Notes under the pieces: model-generated | What the model saw: the letters and a program-made list of their open reading frames with translations, nothing else | What the model was told of the DNA's origin: nothing | The model's database searches: none | Source: Hyposmocoma kahamanoa | Lineage: Eukaryota; Arthropoda; Insecta; Lepidoptera; Cosmopterigidae | DNA length: 64,000 bases | Direction of reading: 5' to 3' | Assembly: GCF_003589595.1 (NCBI RefSeq) | Contig: NW_020653726.1 | Span: forward strand, 18,832,042-18,896,041 | In this document: piece after piece, positions 12,374 through 24,050 of the stretch | Numbering within the stretch: position 1 is the stretch's first letter | Layout: every line of letters starts with the position of its first letter | Made by a program: the position numbers and the translations under genes

Positions 12374-13035
12374 AAGTTTCAAAGTCAAAGTCAAATATTA
12401 TTTATTCCGTAGGTAAAATAAATTTACACTTGAAAACGTCACATTTAAGCTACTGCTCGTTCACTACGCTGACCTCCCTGAGAAGAACGAGCAAGAAACT
12501 CTAGGGATTGCTCTTTTCAAATAAACTTAAAAGCTATGGAATACACTTTGAATCAAATTTGTGTGGATTCTGGAGCCGTGTCGTCTTTCCATACATCTTT
12601 ATCTAACACGTAGTCTTAAATTTTGTAATATGATTTTTCGATCAAAATATTTTTAATGTAGTTTTTAAACTTAGGAAATGATAGTCTTAATATATGCTCC
12701 GGAAACTTATTGTAGAAACGTATACAGTTCCCCATAAAAAAATTGTTTACCTTGGTTAAACGAAATCGCGGTACCATGAGTTTGGACTTAGCTCTAAGGT
12801 TAATATTGTGTATATCTTCTTTCTTATTGAAATTATGTATATTTTTACGGGCATATAAAATATTTGAATAAATGTACTGTGATGCCACAGTCATGATACC
12901 AGTCTCCTTAAACTTTTCTCTGAGAGAAACCCGAGAGCCTAGACGGTATACAGAATGAATCGCTCGTTTTTGCAATACAAATATGGTTTGAATATCTGCC
13001 GCTTCACCCCACATGAGAATCCCGTAGGACATTTT
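12374..13035 (-). mobile_element. 5'-truncated LINE (Jockey/CR1-like), 3' end
   Basis: About 660 bp on the minus strand: the C-terminal coding piece at 12616-13032, then an approximately 240-bp 3' UTR ending in CAAAGT repeats (ACTTTG on the element strand). Truncation at 13035 is typical of incomplete reverse transcription. The same 3' UTR recurs at 7200-7460 and 54340-54646. Confidence 0.8.
12616..13032 (-). pseudogene. LINE ORF2 C-terminal fragment
   Basis: The 138 open codons begin with the motif SYGILMWGEA, followed by FVLQKRAIHSVYRL, the conserved region C-terminal to the reverse transcriptase palm in Jockey/CR1-like LINEs. The rest is basic and hydrophobic, as expected for the C-terminal domain, and ends at a natural stop. 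There is no catalytic domain and no 5' end, so it cannot make an active product. It is the best preserved of this subfamily in the window, being open throughout. Confidence 0.8.
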
Positions 13036-13204
13036 CGAAACCTCTACTGAAGAATGTAAAACCGCTTGTCAGTAATTATTTATAATATTCGTTCGTCGTA
13101 ATCAAGGAGTTATTTTCTAACTGCCGCCAGTACGCAGCTGCACGGGAGTTAAAGGTGAGTGTCACCAATATTTTTACAAAATTACATTTTTTTTTATTAC
13201 ATTT

Positions 13205-13605
13205 ACATTTACATTTGAATATCAATTCAATAAAAATTTAATTAATACAGTGAATAGCGACATATCTCGCCAGGACTGTTGCTGTAAAGGTACTAACTGG
13301 GTGATAAATCTTTCATAGATTTCTCATAGATGGCGCTACGACTAAAAAAAAGTCGTTGAAAAACCAAATACAAAGACACGACGCAAGCACATAGAAAAAT
13401 TCGTGAGGTCCGTTGGTTCGTTCCGTGGCTTAGTTGGTATAGCGGTATCGAAGATGGTATCGAATCCGACCGGATCGAAGGAATTTTTTCTGAGTGTTCG
13501 ATCTTTGTATTGATAATTATAACAAACTAGTGGAGTAATTTTACAAAAAAGAATTGAATATCAATTCAATAAAAATTTAATTACATTAAATTTGTTAGTT
13601 TTATG
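13205..13605 (+). mobile_element. Composite tRNA-headed SINE-like repeat, copy 1
   Basis: Has a body 'catagatggcgctacg', then a tRNA-like A-box region 'gtggcttagttggtatagcg', then a segment X ('gtgttcgatctttgtat...caaactagtggag'). Segment X ends in GAATATCAATTCAATAAAAA, the same 20-mer that also begins the unit near 13210. A second copy at 56410-56760 has the same blocks with segment X on the other side of the body. The intact pol III promoter strength is unclear because the B-box region is diverged. Confidence 0.65.
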
Positions 13606-13679
13606 GGTAAACTCTTCAGAACGGAAGGAATAAAGTCCACTGCTTCCTTTTAACATCTGAGCCCCTTCAATGTAAATAC

Positions 13680-13712
13680 AACCTTATATATATATATACA
13701 TATATATATAAT
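13680..13712. repeat. (TA)n microsatellite
   Basis: Interrupted TATATA tract of about 33 bp. Confidence 0.85.
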
Positions 13713-13789
13713 GCGGAAATAGTTTTCTTTCAAATTGCGCTTTATACAGGGTTACTTGTAAAATACCCTTCAAAACCGGAACGCAATAA

Positions 13790-14155
13790 GGGTACGTGCC
13801 CATTCTGTCGTGACGACATACAGTCGTGTAGTTTACAGTAACGTCACTCGCATATTTAAATGAAGTTGTTCACACATAGAACAACACGATTAACTGTCGT
13901 TCACGACTTGACGTTACGACGACAGACTGTCGTGACAATGGAAATAGCCCGACGATAAATAAAATGTCACTATAAAAATTTGACTACAGATAATCAGATC
14001 TTCAAACAATTCTGTCGTGCGTGGAGCGATAAATTGTCGTCACGATGTAGTGGGAATAGCTAGACACGACAGTCGTTCAACGATAAAATAAACGTCCATG
14101 ACACTGTCACGATAAATAGTCGTGATATGGGAACAGGCTAGACGCGACAGTTGTC
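13790..14155. repeat. Cluster of ACGACAG-type inverted and direct repeats (MITE-like)
   Basis: Three related blocks occur at about 13929, 14037 and 14119: gtcgt(g/c)a, a short spacer, then gg(g)aa(t/c)a(g)gc and gac/acgacag. An inverted version of the block lies at the left end (near 13798-13830). No open frame of interest. It looks like nested or tandem copies of a short terminal-inverted-repeat element. Confidence 0.5.
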
Positions 14156-14222
14156 CAATCCATGTTACTGTTTGGTGGCAGTACTTCCCAAGACGAACTC
14201 TTTCACAAGAAGAACTATTGTA
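14156..14222 (-). repeat. Family B repeat fragment
   Basis: Contains 'ggtggcagtacttccc' and 'gacgaactctttcacaag', matching the 5' end of family B on the minus strand. Confidence 0.65.
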
Positions 14223-15070
14223 ACTAAAAATAGAGTGAAGATTTTTCAAATGAATTTATTGCTTTTAGATGTGTATACGTTATACAGTAAATGTAAGGTA
14301 TGTATAAATCTCCGAATTTAGTAAGTCAAATACAGTTATACTATTAAAATTGATAAATTTGTTTAACTGCCCTAAAATTTCACAGTCGTTACATTATTTC
14401 CATTCACGAATTCATTAATTTATCACCAAAACGTGTTAGAGCATTCAAACCATTGCAAGTATATGTATAAGCCTTACATAAAATTATTTCGATCGCCTTA
14501 TCGGAAGACGTGTTCCGCACATGAAAAAACAACAAAAAAAAGTCCAATTTCACGGTATTTAGCTCACAATTCCATTTCGTATTCACACAGTCATGCGGGG
14601 ATGTAATGTTACATCAAAGGCCGTATTCGATCAGCATGTTTCGCGTATTTTTTTGGTTCATTTACCGCGGGCCATGGCGTTTCTGATGCGAGCGCTATGT
14701 GCGGTGCAAGTTACTTGCTTTATATATTTTTCCTTCGACTATAACAATAAAACTTAAATTATGAAAACCATCGATACAAAACAGTGTACTCCAAAAATAC
14801 AATTAAACTTATTGGAATCACGATATGTTAGATAGGTATATAATGCTGTAATTCACGGAGTTGATCGGACAATTAAAATTAATTTTAGTCTCTCGATAAA
14901 AATACACCCGAGTTGGGCAGACATAGGGTTTATATTCGCTTTTAGTCTCAAGGTGAAAACTTTCCTTTTCACGTCCATTGCCAGAAAAAAAAAACGCTCT
15001 ACAATAAATACTGAAGTTTTCGCGGTATTTTTTTTCCAACTGAACACAGATACTAACGCGGGAAAATAAT
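14223..15070. other. No supported gene; possible 5' flank of the next entry
   Basis: Unassigned sequence. A short GC-richer patch at 14665-14715 and AT-rich stretches precede the possible first exon at 15071. Confidence 0.35.
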
Positions 15071-15157
15071 ATGGCGCCACCGTCTACGCGGAAAAGAACG
15101 AACCGCACGGAACTAACACCGAGCGTACTACTGGCTATTTGCGTTTGTTCACTCGAA
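15071..15157 (+). CDS. Possible first coding exon with signal-anchor-like peptide
   Basis: An ATG at 15071 opens 29 codons at about 55% GC in an AT-rich background. They are followed in phase 0 by a plausible splice donor (GAA|GTAAAT) at 15157/15158. The predicted peptide begins MAPPSTRKRTNR, so its first part is basic, and then has a hydrophobic stretch (SVLLAICVCSL), like a signal peptide or signal anchor. Without splicing the frame stops three codons later. I recognise no protein family. The alternative is a chance GC-rich patch; the composition shift and donor are suggestive only. Confidence 0.3.
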
Positions 15158-15270
15158 GTAAATTATTAAAAATTAGGTACTTCTTACTTCCCTTGGGATT
15201 AATGATGCACTTTATTCTCGCTACGTGAGGCTATATTGATGTACGTTTAAAGCATCCCTAGACTAAGGCT

Positions 15271-15412
15271 GCTAACAGATTGACTGCGTGTTTCGACTGC
15301 ATGCACTTGATGTGCGAAGTCGTAATCAACTTAAGGCAGTCAAGGTGTCGAGGCTGCATGAAATTGATTTCGACTTTACGCACTAACTGTAAACATGCAG
15401 TCAATCTGTTAG
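15271..15412. mobile_element. Small MITE with about 22-bp terminal inverted repeats
   Basis: The left end (15272-15293) reads CTAACAGATTGACTGC then GTGTTT. The right end (15391-15412) is its inverse, with one mismatch. The arms extend with lower identity inward ('gtgcgaagtcgtaatcaa' versus the inverse of 'ttgatttcgactttacgcac'). Total about 141 bp, non-coding. A target-site duplication is not clear. Confidence 0.7.
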
Positions 15413-17679
15413 TATTCTAACTGGGAATAGATCTGATGATTTTGAAACAAATGAACAGATTCACCAAGCATAGCTAAGAACCACCCACAGACAGTCGCAC
15501 AGACGTGAGTTTCGAACTTATAATTCCCCTCTTTTTGCACCGGAGACTAAAAACTGTTTTTAACATGAGTTTAGAGTGAGTTGGACGTTAATCTCACTAT
15601 TATATTTTACATTTTATCTTGTACTGTTGTCAACAAGACGAAATTAAATTTATGTACAAATATTTATCGTCTATGTTAACTCTTAGTCACGTCATGTCAG
15701 TTATAACAATAACTGATGACAAGAATAAACAACTGATGATGAATTACGGTCTGTAATTTGAAGTTGCGAAGTTCATTACAACAAATTTGAACACTGCGAA
15801 GTACGATACTGGAAGAGTCTGGCGTTGGGAATTGCATTAAGCGTTGATTATATTATATTAAAATGGCTGTGAACTATTTGACATATTTCTTCTTGGGGTT
15901 CCTTACCTGTCGGAAGTTTGGAAATATCATGGCAATCTGGACCTTTGAGGCTGCTCTAAAGCGGTAGCATTACAACCGAACCATTCACTCAAATTTTTCA
16001 ATCAAGAGTATCGCCTTCTACTGACTCTTCGTTTGCTGGCTATTTTGTCCTGGATGATAAGGTGGAGTAATTTGTTCTTACAATTTCCTCATGACGTGAC
16101 AAAGTACGACATCTTGATGTTCTTAACGGTGTTCATAAACTCCGCCTATTTCTTTAGAATTCTATAACATGTAAAAATATTTTCAATCTCCATTTCTATA
16201 AAAATTTATCGGAAATACAATCGATTTGACATAAGGCCATGTACAACTATAGGTATTTTTGATTAAGTACGATACTTTGATCAACTTTTTCCAATAATCG
16301 CTTTTACTTTTAACTTGTACCAGCTCGTTAATGTTCGGTTTATGTAAATATTATGAGAGTTTAACTATTCAGTTATTCACTTAACGTCAGCTCTTCGTCT
16401 GTCTTTTTGTATCGTAATTCCCAATTCCTTTTCCGACCAAACCACTTTCGGTCTCCTGTTCGAAGTCGATTGAAAGTACCCGATTAATTTAAATCTAGTT
16501 CAAAAGTCTTCTTGTAACTTAGTTTCACTACAAGCGTTTACGCTAATTAAGAAAGTTTTGATGAAATAACTTGACTAGTATTTAAGATGTTTCATTACTA
16601 TAAGAGAAATGGTTTTTTTCAGAGCGTACACGTCTTGACTTTATAACTAACGAGACAAAAAATGGAGTGGTGGAAAACAAAAAAGGAATGCGATGGTGTC
16701 GAAATATTGCTCGTATTTTATGTCTAGGCGCGTAGGCGTTAAGTGTGCGCTCTTAATTCCATCAAGTTTTAAATAAATTTCAAAAACAGCTACTCTTTGA
16801 TATTTAAAACTGATAATAAGTAAACCAAATTCAAAATCATTAAACGTCCTTTTTCTGTCGATGACGACAGCCGCTGTAACCTGGCCGAAAAGTCGGGATT
16901 ATAGTAGGTGTGCAAATGCCTATTAAATCGGTTTTATCGCGTTTATCCTCGTTTGAAATGTTAATATTATTAAACGTGACAAACAGGGTGTTAAAACGGC
17001 ACGACACTGAACGTTTTGGAATATCTTATCGTAATGGTAGAGTTGAAATTAAATTTCAAGCCGTCTATGCAATCTAACTAATCTTGAATTACATACAAAG
17101 AAAAACAACAGAGGTAAATGAAAGCATGAAGTTTGCAAAGGTAATTGTTTCTTTTTTATACTATTATGGAAACAAAACATGACATTCAGCAAACAAAAAC
17201 TACTGAAATCATACACAAGGTAAAATAAGAAGTGCACGTGATTTTGATCTCAAAATCAAGAAGGTAACAAAACTCATACTTTAAACTCAGGAAAAGAAAA
17301 TGTAATTACATCTAAATGCTTTAAAGAAACCAAGGAACAAAAGTATTTGGGTCGTAATGAAAAGGAGTTACACCGAACCTAGAGGGTATTGTACAATCGA
17401 GTTACCAAACACGCGTTAAGAGACTTGGCTGGCTAGACTGAATTAAGTCGAGCTTAAGTTGAGGTCACGAAAGAAGCAGCTGATTCTGGATATCATAGCC
17501 GAGATGTACTTATAAGGTATGTAGACCGTTCAATAGGATTACATAGGGCTGTTATTATAGTCGGGAAGTAAACAAGCATTTTTTCTGTCGGCTCTATTAT
17601 TCTAATATTGAACAAAAATACGGCCAAAATTAGGAAAACAATTCTATGAGTTCACAGATTTTCGTGATTGTTATATATA
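15413..17679. other. No recognisable feature over 2.2 kb
   Basis: No domain-bearing frame, tRNA or repeat shared with the rest of the window. It could be unique intergenic or intronic DNA. Confidence 0.4.
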
Positions 17680-17810
17680 GCAAATGAAACTATTTTTCTG
17701 GATTTAAATTTTGACTGCCAGTCAACCTTTACCATGGGACCTGTGAAAGGCCCGAAACGTTGGTTTGTTTGAAAAAAACAAATATACGCGATTTAAATTC
17801 GGATTAAATT
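17680..17810 (-). repeat. Family D repeat
   Basis: 'ccatgggacctgtgaaaggc' is followed by 'cgttggtttgtttgaaa' and 'caaatatacgcgatttaaat', the inverse of the family-D consensus. A plus-strand end ('gaaactatttttctggattt') lies at the left, so this copy keeps parts of both arms. Confidence 0.65.
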
Positions 17811-18867
17811 TTCATTTCTTAATTCTATAATTATAACGAATCCAAAGAAAATCAAGAGCTATAGGTGTCCTTAGTACGACAAAAATGTTTGACATAATAT
17901 ACTTTATACGTTTGACGCATCAATGGTTTGACGTAATCATATTTTTACATGTAATCAGTGTAAAGACTACTTCAAATTTGTACATTCCAAGTAAACGTGT
18001 CATCTTTACGTCACCAAAGTCATATTCGTATATAGATATCTTTATCATTTCTGCGCGGTTCTTTTAGCTAATAATAAGGAAGTGTAAAAATAGCAGCTTT
18101 CGATGGTCAATAAGTAATAACTAATTTGAAAACTTTTCAGGTATGTTTGTAAAGGTATGTTCTAGATTACAACCAACACTGTTAAGTCAATATAAGGTCT
18201 ATAAAGGATTGAGCTTGTTCCGAAAATGCCTATATACTATCCTTGAAAATGTGAGTTTTCTCATAAATAGCCGGTTTCGTGGCCAAACAAAGGTCAGCAG
18301 TCAGCTCACGTTCAGCACGTCTAGTGTGTCCACCTTGTGAGCTTGCTTCCTTACTCGGATTAAAACGAATTAAGATACGTTACATATCTGCTTCCAGTAA
18401 AGTTAAAGAAAAAGTTTGAAATTAGATAGATGAATACAGATAGCGCGTAATAGAGCAGTATCACTCGGTGAAAGATCGATATTTCAAATCCCTATAGTGG
18501 CTAAGTACATTATATAATTGTTTCAATTTGGAAGTTAATTTGCGAATGTTCGGAATTAATACACCTCTCACCTGCATATCGAAGAATGGACAGTCATTGG
18601 AAAGTCAATCCAAACCCCATATTTCTCCTCAGAGGAGACCTTTGACCGGCTGTGGCATGTATAATGAATTGATGACGATGATGGAAACTTCGATCGCCAC
18701 GTAATATAAAAAATCGATCGTCCCAATAAATTAGATCGATCAACATAAATATTATCACTTTCAACCAAAGGCCACACGCCACACTACAGCACGACTGGAC
18801 TTTTGTTTAGTTTATGATTATGATGTAATGTAGAGTCAGAGAAAGAATTTGAACAGGAAAATACCAA
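17811..18867. other. No recognisable feature
   Basis: Short open frames at 17885, 18143 and 18594 have no domain or splice support. Confidence 0.35.
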
Positions 18868-19020
18868 AACCTATTTCCAGTGCCAAGCAGTAATTTGAGC
18901 AATACTGCGTTCCGGTTTAGAAAAGCGGAAAGGTGCTGGTGAAACTACAGGCACATGGGATTTCTCAACTTATATCTCAAACTGACAGATAGACTGATGG
19001 AACATTGGCAGTGACACACT
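18868..19020 (+). repeat. Family B repeat fragment
   Basis: Contains 'cctatttc', 'tgccaagcagtaatttgagc', 'ggtgctggtgaaactacagg' and 'ggcagtg'. The 5' and 3' ends are missing. Confidence 0.7.
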
Positions 19021-20190
19021 AGCACAAGACACAAGTCTTTTAACAAACCTCTATAAAAAAATCTGGATTAACGGAGGATGGCAGTAAATATGAAAAAGCT
19101 GTCTTTTTAGATGTATACCTGTGAACATTAAGAGTTGTAATATGCTATGCTAGTATATTGCACTTTTGTCACGGATAAAAGAAGACAATCTTCTCAATAT
19201 TATCATTCTGATTACAAAGGAACGACCCAATTTTCTTAAAAATGGTAAGATAATATTCAAATCAAAATAAAAGCTCTACCTCAATCAATAATAGAGCCTT
19301 ATTGACTTTCAATTGCATCAGTTGAAATCAAAATAGCCGTAAAGGTCGAGCAGGATTGTCCGTCAGCATGACTTGCAACTTCCAAGGCGAGAATTGTGGG
19401 GTCAAATGTAGGTTACTGCGTTACCACTGAGACAGTTGCCAATATAATACAACCCAAATAGGTGTCTCTCTTTCAGAAGTACTAGTAAAACGAGAGTATC
19501 ATAAGGCCTCGTCATACCTTCTAAACATCAGCAAAGGGATTTCTCCGCAGCAAAACTGACAGGAAGAACTTTGAATATTGTATATGGTCACGGAAAAGCT
19601 GGATATACTAAAAGGAGCAAATTTAAGATATGTTACATATCCGACATTCGATCCAATACAACCGTGAGCGGTGATTATATTCCTGTCAGCTATCAGTTAC
19701 GTAAATCTGGTAGTTAGTTTTTTGGGTAGGTAATGATTCATATTGGATGACGTGGTGTCTTCGTTTATTGAGGTCAAGTAGAATACGCTGTGTTATTTGT
19801 GTTTCATTTAAAGTCGGTATTGGTTTCTCCGCAGCAAAGCTGATTCGAAGGTTAAAAAAAAACTTAAGGAACCTGGTGCTTGGCTCCATTTATTTATTCA
19901 TTCATTTATATTTTTACCCAGTGTCTTTTTTCTTTTTAATTTTTTTTTTTCAACAACTTAGATTAATGCTTTCTCTTCATTTATATTTTTTACTAAAAAA
20001 ACAGTTATACTGTCTGAGTTACACTTTTCAAGTCACACTTTATTTGTGATTGTGCGTCGAAGTACTCTAACCCCTGAGACACATGTTACCACCTAGTTGA
20101 GGGAAGTATTACCACCACCAATAGACACTGTTGTACAAAATCTGTCTAGTTGTAATCCATGTTGGTTGGCACGGTTCTATTTTTAATTTA
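19021..20190. other. No supported gene
   Basis: The phrase TTTCTCCGCAGCAAA occurs twice about 290 bp apart (near 19540 and 19825), which may be a remnant of a duplicated repeat. A 100-codon plus-strand frame at 19747 is dominated by poly-T and is not convincing. Confidence 0.35.
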
Positions 20191-20214
20191 CAATAATAAT
20201 AATTATTATTATTC
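20191..20214. repeat. AAT/ATT microsatellite palindrome
   Basis: AATAATAATAATTATTATTATT, an imperfect palindrome made of two trinucleotide runs. Confidence 0.8.
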
Positions 20215-22299
20215 GCACCCTTCGTAGGCGAGGTCTTAGCGCCTATTCTTACAACAAAATTATACCTGCAAAATTAATGGCCTGAATAGAAGACCTAAAG
20301 GTTGGCTGCCACCATGCATAGCGTAGCATTACGTATAATCCCATCCATTTAGTCTAGCCCTGTAATTAAGTCGTTAATTAATCTTATTCCCTCGTTTCCT
20401 TTGTTAGAAGGAAAACCTATGAAGTAGCTTACGCGTTCGGAAATCTTCACCTATTAGATATTTCATAATGGAACATTTCCTTAAGTTGTAATATTTTTAT
20501 TATTCTTTTATTTTTCGGCTCGTTACCCACGATTATTGTTAGCTATGTTCTATAAACTATTACAATTTTTCTGAAAGATTAAATACTTTTTTTTTATATT
20601 TATAATAGATCATATTTACACATTTATATTGAATCCATATTGCGCCAGGGTTGTCATTCACAGCCCGACTTTACACACTGCTAGATATAGACCTCCTATA
20701 GTTGGTAACATCCGTCACAATCTTGCGCTAGTCTCAGCTATCTAAAGGTCACACGTGTCTGTATAATGTGCCATACGAAATAAAATATTTCTGTTTCAGA
20801 TGGCAAATGGTGTTGCTTACATAGCATGAATGGAATTATATGTAAAGAATATATTTACGTTTTGAAATATTGTTATAAACAGCCTGGATTAAAAGTAATC
20901 TCGAGAAATTATATATGATAGTAACGTATTTTAGTTCCACGAAGTATGAAATATAAATTTTTTAATGTTGTAAATTTTATTTATTGAAATAACTCCACTA
21001 GTTTTGATATGAATATGAATACACAGATCGAACACATAGAAAAATTTTCGTCGACCCAGTGGGACTTCCAAGCTGCACCGTGGTTCACCTTTGTCCACCT
21101 GGGTGGTTCATGGACAATTATTTCGTCCCGTGATTCACCTAGGGATTTTTCATTTCTCGTGAGTCACCTTGTTAGTAAAATTCCTTTGACATTTCAATTG
21201 CAAAGATATACAAGTCTATTTTATTGTCTAGTAGTTGACAATTAGATTATATGAATTTGTTGGCAGTTGTTTCCTGAAGGACCAAAATACGAATAAATTT
21301 AATTTAAAAAAATATAGGATTAGTACCTAGTGTAGAACTTAATTTTATTCTGAGAATATGTGGCAATAAGTACAACTTAGAAAATATTGTATTGTTGATG
21401 TCTTATAATGCTGGAGACAATTTTATTTTTCTTATATCTTTATTTTCACTTTCGAGTTTAGATAACGATATACAAGTTTTATAAGTATTGTAAAATTTGT
21501 GGATTTAGTTAAATAATAATAAATATTGATATATATTAATAAATATTGCGCAACAAACATAAAAAAAGTGTTTCTGTGTCTCAGAGTGAAAGTTATGCAC
21601 ATATGTTTTAAAACGATAAATATATTATAATGGCCAGCATCAAATAATGTTTGAGATGGACCACCACCAATACAAGCTCTGAATGTTTATATTTTATACG
21701 TAAGAGGTGTGCCACGGGAAGAGCTAATATAGCGGTTTTTGTTATAGATTCTTTGTACTGTTTTTTTCGGCATTCGTCGCCACTAGTGAGAGATATTTGA
21801 ATAAAATTAGTAGTAAAAAGTTATAAATTTTGTTCTATAAGATTACTCTAATTTACATGTGTTACATGTTTACATTTTATGTTGCTGGCATGCGGTCTGA
21901 AGGAGATCCTGACTTAATGGCTTGTTTATACCTGATATCTGTTTATTCATATATAAATCTCGTGTTCGCGAACTGCGTACAAGAAGAAAATTACATTGTA
22001 GACATCCAAGTATCTAATAAAATTATTATCGTCTTCATACATACCATAAAAAGCTTGAATTAAGCTCATAACTCGAAGATTATTTCATTTTGCCCAATGT
22101 TGAGGCAGATTTGCATGTTCTAAGAGGTATTAAGTTCCTAAACGCACTAGTAAATTAACTTGCGGACAACATATACCACTTTAAAAAAGGCTTGTGTGGA
22201 GTAGTAGGATTTAGGGTAACAGCTGCAGTAATTGACTACGATAATTTACTCAATCGAAATAAAAAAAATAAAAACAAAGAATACTGTAACTTTTTCATT
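20215..22299. other. No recognisable feature over 2 kb
   Basis: AT-rich, with no supported coding or RNA feature. The open frames at 21009 and 21830 have no known domain. Confidence 0.4.
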
Positions 22300-22400
22300 A
22301 AAAAAAAACGACGTCAAAAGATATCGGCCTTTTTCGATTTCCATGGGATCCTCTCATCAGATTTTGACTTCTTGGCGACAATGGGACTCTTACAGACTCC
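22300..22400 (-). pseudogene. Mariner-related fragment
   Basis: 'gatttccatgggatcctctcatc' and 'gattttgacttcttggcgacaatg' closely match the segment at 23640-23700, which lies in a decayed mariner-like copy. Only about 90 bp is preserved; no function. Confidence 0.45.
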
Positions 22401-22489
22401 TTTGTATATTTTATATTTTCTTTTCTGGTTGTTAAGCCCTGTTGATGCTGGCAAGTACTGCCTGACACTCTACTGACAGCGTATTACGG

Positions 22490-22735
22490 AACTTTTTTTT
22501 TTTGTGACTCGGCAAAATGACTGCACCGCGCCTGATGGAAAGTGCGAATACAGTCCAGAGATGAGAGTAACGGATGGAAAACACAAATATCTTCACTCCG
22601 TCACTATCATTTTGCCGGTCTGGCCAAATGCTTCTTCACACTACGTTTGAAGGACCCGATGTTATAGAGGGGAGGGAATACATGCGCCATGAGTTGGTTC
22701 CACAATTTGATGTTTCGGCATAAAAACGTATTGCC
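22490..22735 (-). mobile_element. Family F retroelement 3' end (poly-A on the minus strand)
   Basis: A T-run at the left is followed by 'gcctgatggaaagtgcgaatac' and later 'cttcacactacgtttgaagg', then 'gggagggaatacatgcgcca'. The same arrangement occurs at 49777-50000. A terminal poly-A on the minus strand and truncation at the far end suggest a LINE or SINE 3' portion. Confidence 0.65.
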
Positions 22736-22744
22736 TACTTTTAA

Positions 22745-23435
22745 ATTTTAATTAACTATGTATCCAATACTCAATTATGGAATCATTCTTTGGGGTAACT
22801 GTGTGAACGTCAACTCTACGTTTGTCCTTCAAAAGAGATGTACTCGCATAATATATAATAAAGACTTTATGACCAGATCTTTGTTTAGACGTAATAACAT
22901 TTTAACGTGGACTGGTATATATATTTTGAATTTATGTTTGTTTGTACGCAGTAATAAGAGTCATTTCACTCAAAAATTGACAGTACAAAGCAATAATCTA
23001 CGATCGCGGCTTAACTTACTGCAACCTATAACTACCTCAGATATTTGCTTTAGAAATGTTTACTCTACGGCCATTCGTGTGTATAATTACTTGCCAACTG
23101 ACGTAAAAATGTTAGATAGTACTTTTGACAAAACTTTAAAGATGTGGCTAATTAAAAAACGTTTTTACGGTTTAAATGATTTATTTTTATTTTAAGCAAT
23201 GTGAGTGATGAAATTAATGAAATTAAATTATCGTAATAATGAATTGGTATACTTTATGTACAAGTTTATTTTAATTTCATAATTAGTTGGTACTTTAAAC
23301 ATTGATTAAACTGTACTTTAAACATTGTACGCCCGTAGAGGGTAGACTGAGCACTGTAATTATGTTCATAAGACCTTAATGTTCACCACATTAACACAAT
23401 AAATGAATTTTATTCTACTCTATTCTATTCATTGT
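22745..23435 (+). mobile_element. 5'-truncated LINE (Jockey/CR1-like), different subfamily
   Basis: C-terminal coding region at 22758-23195, then about 240 bp of AT-rich 3' UTR ending in a short TCTATTCTATTC tail near 23430. It belongs to a different subfamily from the element at 12374, because the 3' UTR and tail repeat differ. Confidence 0.75.
22758..23195 (+). pseudogene. LINE ORF2 C-terminal fragment
   Basis: 145 open codons. Starts at LNYGIILWGN, then STFVLQKRCTRIIYN, and runs to a natural stop after a basic C-terminus. This is the conserved thumb/C-terminal portion of Jockey/CR1-type LINE proteins; palm, fingers and endonuclease are absent. It is uninterrupted, so the insertion may be fairly young, but it cannot be autonomous. 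Confidence 0.8.
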
Positions 23436-23619
23436 GACGGGTAATTTGTTGATTACTTGTGAAAAGTCAACTTTTCATTGCGGAAAATAATTAGTAACTT
23501 GTGATAGCCGAAACGAACCCAGAACAGCATCAGGGACCACCTCGAGAGTATACCTTTTCAAACAAAAGAAGATTTTCAAAATCGGTGCATAATTGATGTA
23601 GAAATTGGTGAGTACAAGG

Positions 23620-24050
23620 TCATGTCTATAAAGTTTGAGGATTTCCTTCGATTTCATGGGATCTCTCATCCGATTCTGACTTGGTGACAATGAGACCACA
23701 AAAACCACCGTTTACAGCTGTTACTTCTTCATTTGATGCAAATCGGTAAAAAATCTGATAAAAAAAGTCAAACGGGACCAAATCTGGTGAATACGGGGTT
23801 GTGGCTGTGATTCGTATCATAATTCGACAAGTTTTGATGTTCTGATTGCAGATGAGAAACGGAATTCTCAAAATTCTGTTTTCTTCATCTTCAAAAAATA
23901 TATCGACCTCACGTGACTTCTTTATTTCTAATATTTTTTTGTATTCGCGGTAATTAAAAAAAAAACGTCTTAAGTTAGAACTCCTTAATAATAACGAAAA
24001 TTAAACACCGAAAAAAGTTTTTATTTAACCTTAAAGTCACGTCAGTCAAA
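23620..24050 (-). pseudogene. Decayed mariner-like transposase, C-terminal part
   Basis: On the minus strand, the frame around 23700-23870 contains YSPDLVPFDFF, the mariner C-terminal catalytic-region motif, followed by SNEE-VTAVN. Upstream the frame is broken. The matching plus-strand copy is at 46330-46720. Several stops and indels mean no function. Confidence 0.7.
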
